Position numbers and translations under genes: made by a program. Of a stretch of 64,000 nucleotides of DNA, positions 1 through 10,689 are shown piece after piece. The notes under the pieces are model-generated. The model saw only the letters and a program-made list of their open reading frames with translations, was not told the origin of the DNA and made no database searches. The stretch is from the NCBI GenBank assembly GCA_029448655.1, contig JACCLO010000006.1, positions 3,224,001 to 3,288,000 on the forward strand. The letters are read 5' to 3'. Position 1 is the first letter of the stretch. Every line of letters begins with the position of its first letter. This DNA comes from Wolfiporia cocos (Eukaryota; Basidiomycota; Agaricomycetes; Polyporales; Phaeolaceae).

Positions 1-52
1 CGACGAAACTAATAGTCTCGATCTCTAGCTTAAATGGGCTGTACAGTGTATT
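1..52 (-). pseudogene. Aldo/keto reductase exon scrap
   Basis: About 50 bases match, with several transitions, the AKR exon coding for the EYSPFELEIETTGF segment seen better preserved near 35400-35440 and 41280-41330. It lies at the window edge, so it may be the end of a larger copy or an isolated fragment. It is not translatable as an intact exon here: the lysine/serine positions carry changed bases and a stop appears. Identity rests on direct comparison with the other AKR copies in the window. Confidence 0.5.
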
Positions 53-779
53 ACCACTCCTTTACCCACCACTTTGAATTCGATTGTTTGTCAATTGGCC
101 AGGGCTCCTACCTCCAAAATAATGGGCGAGATATATCAAACAGTGTATGAAGCATGTATATTAAAATTCTCTGAGGCATTGCTGGTGAACGTGTGGAGTA
201 TCGAGCAAAACATTTCAAAGTAACAGAATGTCACGGAAACCACTCCTTTACCCAGTGTGACGTCCGTGTCACTGCACCTCAGTTTGGAAACTCTGAGTCA
301 CACACAGCGTGCGCTACTCCTCACCGTCCAAGCTAGAGTCGTCTCCTACATCTGCAGTATTGCCGCCAGCTTGGTTCATTGCTGTATCCTCTTGTTCCAC
401 TGCGGGCTTTGGCTGACTTTGACATTTCCTTCTTAGCGATGCTCCGTAATCACCCTCTCAATTCATCTGCAATAGTGCGAGCGCTATGCCGCTCCGTGCT
501 CGGCTTGAGCTGCTCCCGGGCATATGCATCCACTGTAAGGAACAGAATAATCAATGATTCCCGGTAGAAAACTATGGTAAAGCGCCGTCAAGCTGATCCA
601 AGTAGAATCATATTACTCCACATCTTGGCTGCACCTGGCTGCACCTGGCGGAGCATGGAAAGATGCGACCATTCTGATTTCGTCAGTCATATTCAGTAGC
701 ACTGAGCCACAGCGGTCCATAGCTCTGTTTTGCATGGCTTATTGTGAGCTGTCGATGCTTCTCACCTGTAGATGGCTAG
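53..779. other. Gene-free stretch
   Basis: No supported gene. Open frames here are short, without recognisable motifs or plausible exon structure. A short phrase (ccactcctttaccca) occurs twice, near 55-70 and 240-255. Confidence 0.4.
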
Positions 780-1085
780 GCTCATCTATACTGAATCAGC
801 TGCAGACATGCATTTCTATAATGTGCTCGAATACAAAGTAGGCAGAATCATGTCTAAACATGTTCAAAGTGAGCAACATAATCAGGTATACACAGGCAGA
901 AGCAGAATCAGACAGAATCACGTCAAGCGACAATACACACTCGAGCGCTTGAGACAGGCACATCCAGGTGAATCCACGTCTGTACACGCTAGCGTACAGG
1001 CTCCGCCTACTAGGTGAGAGGTAGCATGATTTGTTATGGCACATATTCCTGATGCACGTATACTGTCTGTCAGAGATGCAATGTA
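780..1085. repeat. Left copy of a diverged inverted repeat
   Basis: This segment matches the reverse complement of 3840-4165 over roughly 300 bases with many substitutions and small gaps. Shared landmarks include ctgaatca, agacatgcattt, ggcagaatcatgt, aggtatacaca and attcctgatg. The pair could be the long inverted ends of an old DNA transposon into which the Tc1 element later inserted, or simply two copies of one repeat. No target duplication was found. Confidence 0.6.
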
Positions 1086-1706
1086 ACAGAGTACGTACCA
1101 GAACCGCAGCATCTTCCTGTGAATGTCACTGAAATGAACCTCAGTGAATATACATGACCATGAGGCTGTCGATGACTACATACAGACACAGGAATCCCCT
1201 TAGCTTTCATCTTCCAGCTCTAATCATGTACATCAGTATACTGAGGTGATCATAAGGTAAGAACATACATCCTTAACTTCATACCCTGGACCCTTCCAAT
1301 ACTGTTGGAATGCACTATTGGGGCACTGGGGTTCTTGATTAGCCATACACGACCACAGCAGTTTCTGATCACATGGTATGTAGGATCATGACCATCACAA
1401 AGACAGGGGTGCTCACCTTGCAGCAGTTTGTTTGCTGGGCTCAAATACTATGCGAGTATGATTTGTCTGCAGTGAGGACATACCAGCATTGGAGACACTT
1501 GGCTATGGGCGAGTGTTGTGCATCTTGACGTCATTCTCCATGTTGACATGTTCTGGCACCGGGGAATCAATGTGCTCATCGCTACAAATACTGCTGCATG
1601 ACATCTTAGTGGGAATCTGGGATAGCCTCATGGGCAGACATTTGACATATTGGGGGTGGTGGTGGAGGTCGAAGAGAACACACATACAAGTTGTGGTGCA
1701 AAGCAG
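1086..1706. other. Gene-free stretch
   Basis: No gene, RNA or recognised repeat. It separates the left inverted-repeat copy from the Tc1 element. Confidence 0.4.
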
Positions 1707-1708
1707 TA

Positions 1709-3318
1709 CAGTGACTTACAAAACTGTTAACAAGATTGCTTGACTTATATTGTTGTGGTCATATCTTGAGCTACACTGTGTGGATTCTCATGAACAAGAT
1801 CTTGTTAGAAAGCCATACATATAAAGTATTATATGATATCACAATAATAATATCTTGTCTCATCAAAATCAAAAACCACAATTTTCTTTAAAGGCCACCA
1901 AAATCAACAGTTTTGTAACATGCATTCCAGACCATGAAAATCCAATATTTCTAGTACTTGGTGTATCCTCCCTTGGCTTTCAACACTGCATCTACCCTCT
2001 AAGGCATACTTTGGATCAGATTCTGACATACAGACATGTCAATAGCCTCCCACTCCTTCTCCACTCTCTCCCATAGCTGGGTGATCCCATTGGGTGGTTC
2101 CTCATAATCTGCAAGTTTTCTTTTGAGGTGGTTCCATAGATGTTCTATGGAATTAAGGTCTGAAGACTGAGAAGGCCACACCATAATCTTGATACAATGC
2201 TCTTGGAGCCATTTCTGTGCCTTCTTGCTAGTGTGCTTGGGGTCATTGTTCTGCTGAAATACCATCTCCTCCACAGTTTTCCCCCAATGCTCCAAGCTAT
2301 TCTGAAGCTCATCCTTCAGAATGCTTATATAGAGGTCTGAATCCATCTTGCCATCAATTCTGCAGACAAACCCTACTCCCTCCCAGCTCATACAGCCCCA
2401 CATCATCAATGATCCACCACCAAACTTGAGAGTACCCTGAATCAGCCTGTCACTAAGTCCTTCTCCAGGCTTCTTCCATGCCCATTGCCTCCCATCTGAC
2501 CCCAAATGATTGATTTTGGTCTCATCAGACCATATAACCTGCTTCCAGTCATCCAGAGTCCAATGCTGGTGGGCTAGAGCAAAGTCCATTCTTGCAGACT
2601 TATGACATGCAGTAAGCTTGGGCCTTTTTCACTTCACCACAGCCTTCATCCCAGCTTGTTTTAGTACTCTGTGCACAGTCTGTGCATTGACTGTCTTTCC
2701 TGTAACATCTGATAGGGCCTTAGCCACTGCAGGAGCAGTGCTTGCCTTGTCAGTTCCAATAAGATGGGTGGCATAGTGGAGGTTGGTAGTGGTAAAAATA
2801 GAAGGACAACCTCCTTTAGCCTTGGGAAGTCCAGAGCAATGCTGTGCATGCAGTTTACTAATTTTTGAATAGTGAACACCAGTCTCCTTCACAATCTGAT
2901 GACAAGAGTTGCCCTGATTCAGCAAAAAGAGGATGTGTTGGGTGGTTTCAGCAGAAATGGGCTGGTGCATGATAGTGGTCAGAAGCAAGTGAGTGTTTGT
3001 GCTTGTTTATGAGTCTATGAGTCTTTTATATCATCATGTGACTAATATTCTCACACTACATAGCCTACACAATGAAATAATGAAAGATTTCCATAACCAG
3101 AGCTGTCAGTTACAAAACTGTTGACAAGGGTGACCTCTAAAGAAAATGGCATATCTCTCTGAAAAAATATCAAATATTAGAGTGGAGACCCCATTTTGAA
3201 GCATAGATGTATGGCCTTGAGATGCCATTACATTTACTATATTTTATACAGAATAGCTTGAGATATAACCAAAGCAATGTGAATTAAGCAATCTTGTCAA
3301 TGGTTTTGTAAGTCACTG
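1709..3318 (-). mobile_element. Tc1/mariner-type transposon, 1.6 kb
   Basis: Both ends begin CAGTGACTTACAAAAC and are flanked by TA (1707-1708 and 3319-3320), the Tc1/mariner target duplication. The terminal inverted repeats align for about 70 bases. A second, inner inverted pair lies near 1873-1920 and 3108-3150; its core (ttacaaaactgttga) resembles the outer end but points the opposite way at each end, so each end holds an inverted rather than direct pair. The only gene inside is the broken transposase on the minus strand. Confidence 0.93.
1999..2988 (-). pseudogene. Tc1-family DDE transposase, inactivated
   Basis: A transposase of about 330 codons that would cut and join the 1709-3318 element. 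The N-terminal part (about residues 10-115) reads as paired helix-turn-helix DNA-binding domains; the C-terminal part carries WSDET (first catalytic Asp), a QQNNDPKHT block and IEHLW (catalytic Glu). Two lesions are visible. An in-frame TGA at 2629-2631 separates residues 1-119 from the rest, which continues in the same frame. The second catalytic Asp, expected in the QDNDPKH context of this family, is Asn (AAC codon at 2248-2250). Either change alone should abolish activity. Length otherwise equals the family norm, so this is a young but dead copy. Confidence 0.92.
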
Positions 3319-3320
3319 TA

Positions 3321-3839
3321 TATATGAGCTCATTGGCATGTCCAGGAGATGCCAAGCCATTAGAATAGCTGTCGTCATCATATGCCACACACAATAATGT
3401 GACTTGCCTGATGCACATCTGCTGTCTTTTATGGTACATGAGGTGGAAGAGGCTGGCTTGGCCAGATTGAGCTGGTTTGGGTTGAGTAAGCATGGCTGAA
3501 CCTGGTCGAGACTGTCTAAACATGGCTCAATCTGGCTCAGCCTGGGGGCACTTGACTGTAGTTTTCACCAGGGATGATTTATGAAGTCAGAGAAGGATAT
3601 GCTGCTCGACTGTTCCAATAAATGGTATCACATGACCATGTTGTGCAAGCTCTCATTCCATACATGTCACTCATTTGTCACATCTGCTTTCTGTGATTTT
3701 TGGTGGCCTCATTTTCATATCCTCTGCATCTCACAGAGAATTATGCTCGAAAATTGCTTTGTAGAATTTAGCAGCTATTCGATCGATAATCAGATTCAAG
3801 TGTCAACCACAGATGATTGAAACATAGTGCAGGTCATCT
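3321..3839. other. Gene-free stretch
   Basis: No supported gene. A short run of repeated ctggctca/ctgaacctgg words occurs at 3480-3545; nothing else was recognised. Confidence 0.35.
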
Positions 3840-4165
3840 AAATAGGCAATCACAGATATATACATGCTCACTGGCAACAAACAGTATACTTTCATCAGGA
3901 ATTTGCGTGCTGGAAATCGTGCTGCCCCCGCCTCACAGACGGAGCCCATACAATAGCATGTACCAACATGGAATTGCCTGGTTTGAGTGCCCACACTGTG
4001 TGCAGGTGTGTATTGTTGCTCAACATGATTCTGTCTGATCCTGCATGTGTATACCTGGATTTGTCACTCACTTTTCCTGTCTGTGTATGTCTTAACATGA
4101 TTCTGCCTCTTTTGTATGTACAAATGCATGTCTATATATGATTCAGCATGTTCTGTTTCCAAGCT
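3840..4165. repeat. Right copy of a diverged inverted repeat
   Basis: Reverse-complement partner of 780-1085. The two copies bracket the Tc1 element, but the spacing is not symmetrical enough to prove they are ends of one transposon. Confidence 0.6.
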
Positions 4166-4227
4166 GGGGTGGTCCAGCTTGTTTTATAATGGACCAAGTC
4201 AGATGTACAGTGTCTATGGTGGCGCAG

Positions 4228-4597
4228 TGTCAGGATAATCTATTTTCACTTCAACACCCTTCACCCCAAGCCCTGTATCAACACTGTATGTGTGTGTAAC
4301 CATCAAAACCACCTCGAGAATATCATGTGTAAGTATGTATTCCTTGACCCTTTGCCCTGACAGCCCTATACCATGGAACACATACCTTACACATCCCCCT
4401 AAATCCACAATTCAGTACTTAGTAATTCCCCTGCACCCTATATTGTACAATCAAACCCTCTAGCCAGTAATTAACCTATCACATATCACATAACCATGTA
4501 TATATACTGTACTATACCAACTGACTGTTCCCCAGCTCGGTTTTAATCAGTTCTAACATCTCTTCTACACAATCACTGTCTAGTCAACAATCTGACA
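4228..4597 (+). repeat. 5' LTR of the first gypsy element
   Basis: 370 bases, nearly identical to 15831-16200. It carries a TATA-like run (tatatatact) near 4500. The differences between the two LTRs are few, so insertion is much younger than the coding decay would suggest, or the LTRs have been homogenised. Confidence 0.95.
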
Positions 4598-4704
4598 TAA
4601 AACTGAGCTCCTCCCTGCTTAGTATTCTATCACTAGGCAACATGTCACAGGCCAATTTCAAAGCCTCTAGACACAACCCTTTTTATGACCCTGCTCATGC
4701 TAGA

Positions 4705-5410
4705 TGTTATGGTTATTTTGATTTTCTGAACGCTGGCAGAACTCACCATTGAGTGAGTACAATACAGGGACTTGTTGCGCAACCAACCCCCCTGGCTACT
4801 CATGACTCTACTGGGCACATCCCCAGTTGTATTAGCATAGAGGGCTCATTTCGACTTTGGCAGATTCAACTCTGCCCTCGTTTCATGTTCATCGTTTCTT
4901 AGCTGATAGATGGCATTCAACCACCATCATTCCTATCTATCATTCCGGATATATCCCTGCATACTTATCAAATGTTTCATACTATAGCATAGATAGTATC
5001 GGTGACATCTGGGATGGACTTGACCCCAGAAACCTCACATAGTATATAAACTCATGTACTTATCATCGAAGCTCTTCAGCTGGACCTTGTTGTACAAACA
5101 AGAAGTCTTATACTCATTCTCAAACGTAGGAAACTATGCTCAGTATTTCCGAGCTCTTGAACGACTAAGTCCTCGAAGTGCACACTGACTTCTCAGACTT
5201 AGGCAAGTCTTATATTCTATCAGACTTGCAAACCCAACAAACTATATCCTCTAACGTGTATTGGATATCGAATGACCCCTATAGTCTTTGACTTAGGGTC
5301 CGAAGGCATTTCACAGATATATTTGCCTTGCACTTGTCTGCAGGACTACGTGCAGAAGAATGATCTATATTCGCGGCTCGAATATACAAATGGGTATTCG
5401 ACCCATAACA
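4705..5410 (+). mobile_element. Solo LTR, TGTTACGG family (about 705 bp)
   Basis: Begins TGTTATGG and ends CCCATAACA; flanked by CTAGA and CTAAA, a 5-bp target duplication with one transition. Full-length relatives of the same family are 12161-12861 (same strand) and 60664-61367 (opposite strand). No internal retrotransposon sequence remains, as expected of LTR-LTR recombination. Confidence 0.9.
5041..5102 (+). promoter_or_regulatory. LTR TATA box and hairpin
   Basis: AGTATATAAAC at 5041, then a stem CTTGTT (5086-5091) / AACAAG (5097-5102). The same pair recurs at 12536-12552 and, inverted, at 60974-60990. Confidence 0.6.
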
Positions 5411-5725
5411 CTAAACCAGAACCATGACAGCGCCAGAGCACCTCCAAGAAACACCCCCAATGCTGAAACCAGATGTCACAGCTAGATACAAGCCCCACAT
5501 ACAAACCACCCCAGGCACTAGCCACTGACATCACCAGCCATGCTTAGAACTCTAGTCCCAGACCACCAAGTCCAACCATCTGGTCCAAAGCCCCATCACA
5601 AAGCCACACAAGCATGGCATACCATGACATGTCAGACAGCGCACCTAACCCAGCCAAATTATTCGCTGCCAGTATTCATCACACACCAGCTGCTACACAA
5701 TGCTCTAAGTACCAAGGCTACACAA

Positions 5726-6122
5726 TATCACAGTTGACATACTGTGCAACCGGTGTAGCCGGGAACCCCTAAGATCGGCCTACAAGGCTGTTCAGCCCTA
5801 GCTGTAGTGTCGACTAGAGTAGGCACATGCAGAGACAGGGAGTAATATCAAGAGAGGAGCGTCCAGCCCCAATGATGAGAATAACGAGAATGGGGAGTAA
5901 GCCCAATCTCGCAGTGTAATATACAGGCATTGCCAACGATCGTGCTACCCTTGCCCTAAAGTACGTGGCCTGTGCGTAAACTAAGGAGCGTGATGTAACG
6001 ACGATGTAACCTGTAACTACTGTGACCGTCAGGATACGCGCCCTACTATCTAATCTACCACATCTCTACCATATATCATGTGACCCGGGGCGCGTCTACA
6101 GACAAAAAGTCAGTCTGTGACA
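5726..6122 (-). mobile_element. Solo LTR, 397 bp
   Basis: Reads TATCACAG at the left and CTGTGACA at the right; the first is the expected TGTCACAG with one G-to-A change. A perfect 5-bp target duplication CACAA occupies 5721-5725 and 6123-6127. Its TATA and hairpin read on the minus strand. The length equals the LTR at 61471-61867, and parts (gccctaaag, gtgaccgt, atctaatctacca-like words) align, so they are related subfamilies. Confidence 0.88.
5886..5923 (-). promoter_or_regulatory. LTR TATA-like box and hairpin
   Basis: On the minus strand TGTATATTA precedes a stem GAGA-T-TGGG pairing with CCCA-T-TCTC around a CTTACT-type loop. Confidence 0.5.
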
Positions 6123-6732
6123 CACAATGAATCCCGGTTAGGACCACCAGACTATGTCCACCCAACCAATCATCTCCAGCGCCTCCCATCTCCACAAATC
6201 ACCACCATTACTGGCCACACGGTCATTACAGACCACGGACTATATGCCATTACAGGCATGGACCATGTACAAGTACAAACCATAGCCTATAGAGGCTCTA
6301 AACCTATGGTATGCCCTAGCCAATGAGAACCACTGGCCATGGGCTATAACCACAACGTCACTGATTGCAGCCGATCACCCTTGATCACCCTACATCACCC
6401 AACACCATTACCGGCCAGTCCCCAATCACTAGCAGAACCACCGATCACGGACCGTTAACCCTGCCATTACCGGCATTGGTCCTGATCATGCTAGAACCCT
6501 GATTGACGGACATTACAACCCGCCACTACTGGCAGAACCCCCGATCAACAAGAACCGCCAATTGTAACCTGACAGATTGGTAACCCACTCCAATCCGGGC
6601 ACAACCCGCTACGTTTCCATGGACATCTCGCATAGCCAGTGCCCCGATGCCATTACAGGCCACATAGCACTTAGATTACCTCAGTGCCGATGCCCTTCAG
6701 GCCGTGCACCATAATATGTACAAATAGTAGAG

Positions 6733-6767
6733 TCTATATAATGGGCCAACAGTAGAGGTAGCACCTC
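6733..6767 (+). promoter_or_regulatory. LTR TATA box and hairpin
   Basis: TCTATATAATGG followed by GAGGT-AGC-ACCTC (6755-6767). Confidence 0.55.
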
Positions 6768-6876
6768 AGACTTGTCTTGGCCATTTATGCCTAAGATGTC
6801 CCGGACCAGGAAGGCGCCTTTGTGCAAGCCCCCTTCCCCCGGGTGTGTGTCTTAAATTGTAGCATGTATCACAACA

Positions 6877-7291
6877 CACTTTTCGTCTAACACATCCCCT
6901 GCTCATACACACTGGACTACATCGAATACACCTATCAAGTCTTTCAACTCTCCATCTTTGACAAAGAAGTGGAAGAATACCTAACCACTGTCAACTGAAG
7001 ATACGTTCATCACATCTGGTATTTACCCACTATTCACCCGGCACATTGGTACCATTTCAAAGGACCACTTATCACTGACCCACAATACCACAATCAACAC
7101 TATTGAGTGTGCATACAACAAGCCACCACACTCCACAAGTGGCATGCTGCAAACATCAGGCATCATAGTCGATCAGCATCTCATTAAACAAAGACAAGCA
7201 GTAAGATCGATTAACAACATTAACACCCATGGCAAAGCTGCTTGCAAGTGCGAAGAAAAAGTTGGGGCCATATTACAGGGATTATTAAAGA
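6877..7291 (+). other. Untranslated leader of the gypsy element
   Basis: Between the nested solo LTR and gag. No open frame of interest; AC-rich sequence typical of an LTR-element leader. Presumed to hold packaging signals, not seen directly. Confidence 0.45.
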
Positions 7292-9700
7292 GTGATGAGC
7301 ACGATTGTTACAGAATCCTATGAACCTCCACAAAGAAACCTAAAAAACCAGCCATGCAGGGGTATGCTCAGAGAGGCTGTATGTGGATATCTGAGTCGGT
7401 TTGTATTCCATCCAGAGATAACTTACCCCATGAACAGTGTGCATCAAGAAGTGTGCATCAAGAAGGGTGAAATCGAGCATCTGGCAGACAACATGAGCAA
7501 TATCAACTTGAGCCAAGACTATGAAACCGCTCGTGACAGCGACACAGAATCTAACGCAACACTAAGAAACCAAGAACAAGATCACGATACCCATGAAAGA
7601 GGGGTACCCTCAACACCATCAGAAGCCGGACCAAATGCCCAATTCTCACAGCTTAATCCTAGATTGGTAGAGGGGATGGTGTTGCAGCACCAGCGAAATG
7701 TCAAAACTTTCCTCGCTGGACTCACTACTAATCCCCCACCCCGAGAACAACAGATTCTACACACTCCACCCCTCAGTTTGGAGGAGCACCTCCTAGGGTT
7801 AACACCCCGTTAGCATTCACAGATGAAATGCCATCACATCCCGAACCCGAAAATTATGAGGATTGAGTATGACAGTGGGGTATGGATTTTTCTAGGGTTT
7901 TTAACTGGACACAGGAGCAATTTGGGACCTACATACATATGGGGATACAAATGCATGTGGATGCTGTACAGCTAGGTGAACAAATGCCTCCAGCTCCTCA
8001 AAACCCGCAAGAATTACACTCCTCACCCATCATCACCCCACCAGAATGAATGAACAGACCACTGCCTACTCGACCCATAGGAGCTCCACCAGAAATACAC
8101 ATCACATCTGGAGCAGTACAATCGAATACACTGCACATTCACATATACTCCAGCAACCCCCAACCTGAACTAGATCCATTTTTCAATGCATTACATCAGA
8201 CCGTGGCACAACCGCCACCACCTCCACCAGGTGGTTCATCTCATCATTCCATACAGGGTGTTGACGGATATCCAGAACCACCCTCACACCATTCAGAACC
8301 CATCTTCCCCACCCGCATCCAAAGAGGAAACATACCCCCTTGGAGACTACAGAAACCTGACAGTGAAGACTGGTCAATGTACATGCCTATTCCAGCAGCA
8401 TGGGAGGACTACAACCCCAAGTGAAAAGTGCAAGTCAAGGAACCCAGTTTCTTTGATGATGACAAGGTCAAGTTGTGAGACTGGTGGATTGAAATCACAC
8501 ATTACATCAGAGATCAGAGGCAAGCACTGGCAACTTCATCACAAAAAATCTCAATAGCCTTCTCCTATATTTGGGGAGTAAAGGTAAACCCGTGGTGAGA
8601 AAGCATTCACAATACCTATTATGACAGCAACACGTTTTGGTGGAGCATCAGTTGGGAATGTTTCAAGTATGAACTGTTCAACAAATTCGAGGATCCAGAC
8701 CACAAAAAGAAGACTTTCTGACAAATGCAGGTGCTCAATATGACGATAGGAAAATCAACCAAGTACTTTACAGAGTTGTTCCAACTCTGTAGAGAAGCCG
8801 AGTACGACATGGATAACTTGTTTATCCTGTGATTGTTGGAAAAGAACATTCCCAACGCAGTATATAATCCGGTTCACCTCAGCTTTAGCCAATGACTCAA
8901 AAACTCCAATCGCCCCATCCCAATACCCACTAAATACACCATTTGGAAACACACTGGAAACCTTTGATCACAGACCATATTGACTAATGGAGTCCAAGAA
9001 GACCAATTTTTCCAATACATCACAATCTCAGTGACCTCAGACAACATGCACCACCAATACCACTCAACAGCCATCACAAGTCCCCCAAAGCACTCAAAAC
9101 AGAGCCAGAAATATGGAGCGGGTGTGCAGAGATTGTGAGAACAAAAAGAAAGATTGGGCAGATCATAACAAGTGTCTATCTGCAACATGGCATATCCCTG
9201 ACTGGAAGCAAGCACGTGGGATACCAACCTACTCAGCTAAAGCTCCTCAGGTAACCACTCAGTGGGCACACGAAGTTACCATGGTCAACATCCCAATGGT
9301 AGCACAAGAACAACTCGCCAATTGACAGACAACCAACACCACTTCTCAGGTGAGTAACCCTCCATCAAATCATTTCAGTCTCTTAAAGATCGAAGAAGTA
9401 AATGATGTGACCAATGGCTCCATGATGGATGGAACAGTACTGAGCGGGAGCACAAAGGACTATATGGGGTCTCTCCTTACCCCCGATATTGACTCAGATG
9501 ATGATTCAGAATCAGTAGCTAACAACGATTCCTTTTGTACGTGCCCTGAGGGGTCCTCACAAGAGGCTCAGCTGCGGGCTAAAGTGGTGCTTAATTCCTC
9601 ATTTATTGACAAGGATGGAGATACCAAAATGGAGTCATGGATGAGGTCATTAAGAAAAAGAAAAGAACAAAAAGAAGAAGTGTTACCTTTGACATCTTTT
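7292..9700 (+). pseudogene. Gag of the first gypsy element, broken
   Basis: Would form the virus-like particle. The first open frame (7292-7813, 173 codons) is polar and acidic. A capsid-like core follows in the 8050 frame and continues past several stops to about 9100; its phrases KYFTELFQLCREAEYD and EKNIPNAVYN are typical of fungal gypsy Gag. A Cys/His cluster near 9125-9180 is not a proper CCHC zinc knuckle. From 9350 to 9700 an acidic linker with DSDDDSES gives way to a Lys/Arg-rich patch. A frameshift near 9640 joins it to the dUTPase. The matching linker occurs in the second element at 60110-60520. Stops are mostly TGA or TAA explainable by single C-to-T or G-to-A changes. Confidence 0.75.
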
Positions 9701-10110
9701 TAGATCATCCAAGAGCCATAATCCCTAATTGAGGAAGTGAAGAAGCAGCAGGATATGATCTTTTTGCAGCAGAAGAAGTACTGATTCCTCCAGGGAAAGA
9801 GAGTCTGTCGACACTGGGCTAGTCTTCATGATGCCAACAGGGGTGTATGGAAGAATTGCCCCAAGATCCAGCATGGCTTAAAAAGGCATTGACATAGGAG
9901 GAGGAGTTATCGATCAAGATTACACAGGAAGGGTAAAAGTACAACTAATTAACAACTCTGACAATACATTTCAGGTAGAATATGGAGACAAGATAGCACA
10001 GGTAATTTTGGAACAAAACAAAACCCCTAAAGTGAAGGTAGTAACCCAAATACGAGAAACCAAAAGAGGAACACAGGGGTTTGGATCTACTGGACACAAA
10101 CTAAGGGGAA
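9700..10110 (+). pseudogene. dUTPase domain of the first gypsy element
   Basis: Trimeric dUTPase hydrolyses dUTP, limiting uracil in newly made DNA. The conserved motifs are visible in order: GYDLFAAEE (about 9752), VYGRIAPRSS (about 9844), GVIDQDYTG (about 9904), EYGDKIAQ (about 9978) and RGTQGFGSTG (about 10068). Two lesions are seen, a frameshift near 9808 and a TAA after SSMA near 9879. The domain runs without a stop into the protease, so the ancestral product was a dUTPase-protease fusion. The second element has the same arrangement, which argues that the domain is an inherited part of this lineage. Confidence 0.9.
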
Positions 10111-10601
10111 ACATAGAAGTAAATGGGAACAAGGGAGGAAAACAAATAGACATACCAATAATGATACACATGCCCAATGAAACCACATTGCTAACAAGAG
10201 CATTAATAGATTCAGGAGCCACGGGGAGCATAATGAACCAAAAACTCATAGAACAACACCACATCCCAGTCACCCAGATTGAAAAACCAATAAAAGTTTA
10301 CAATGTGGATGGAACCCCTAACCTAAATGGAAGCATAACAGAACAAGCAGAACTAATTCTACAGATCAATGATCATATGGAGAAAATAAATCTAAAAGTA
10401 GTAAATCTAGGAGATACTGACGTATTTCTAGGATTCAATTGGTTAGCCAACCACAACCTGGATATCGATTGGAAAAAGAGAAAGTTGACATTCACCTGCA
10501 ACTGTGAAAGGGAAACAATAGGGAAGGAAGACAAAGTACTAATGATTGATATAAACAGAATCATTGAACATAAAGAGGAATGGGATGAAATGATATGGTG
10601 A
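10110..10601 (+). pseudogene. Aspartic protease of the first gypsy element
   Basis: Retropepsin-like domain that would cleave the polyprotein. The active-site motif ALIDSGATGS lies near 10200-10230, and the flap/hydrophobic block VFLGFNWLANHN near 10420-10455. It is in the same open frame (from 10008) as the dUTPase C-terminus. The frame ends at a TGA at 10599-10601, where the second element also has a stop after a similar acidic stretch. Confidence 0.88.
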
Positions 10602-10689
10602 AACAAAATACATGAGTATGGATTGCAAACACTGAAAACAGACACATATCCAGTAGAATATCAATGCAACCAAGGCAACCAAAATTGCA

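Larger units (their letters stand above)
4643..6871 (+). mobile_element. Solo LTR (929-bp family) with two nested LTRs
   Basis: Starts TGTCACAGGCC and ends ATGTATCA, with a perfect 5-bp target duplication CAACA (4638-4642, 6872-6876). It sits 45 bases inside the gypsy 5' LTR. Its sequence matches the reverse complement of the solo LTR at 53360-54288. Insertions 4705-5410 and 5726-6122 interrupt it, which is why it spans 2.2 kb. The region 6130-6700 is rich in repeated words such as gatca and ccattaccgg. A TATA box and hairpin sit at 6733-6767. Confidence 0.85.

Noticed and set aside
1489..1743. 84-codon plus-strand frame as a gene
   Set aside because: It runs into the Tc1 terminal repeat and has no homologue or splice context.
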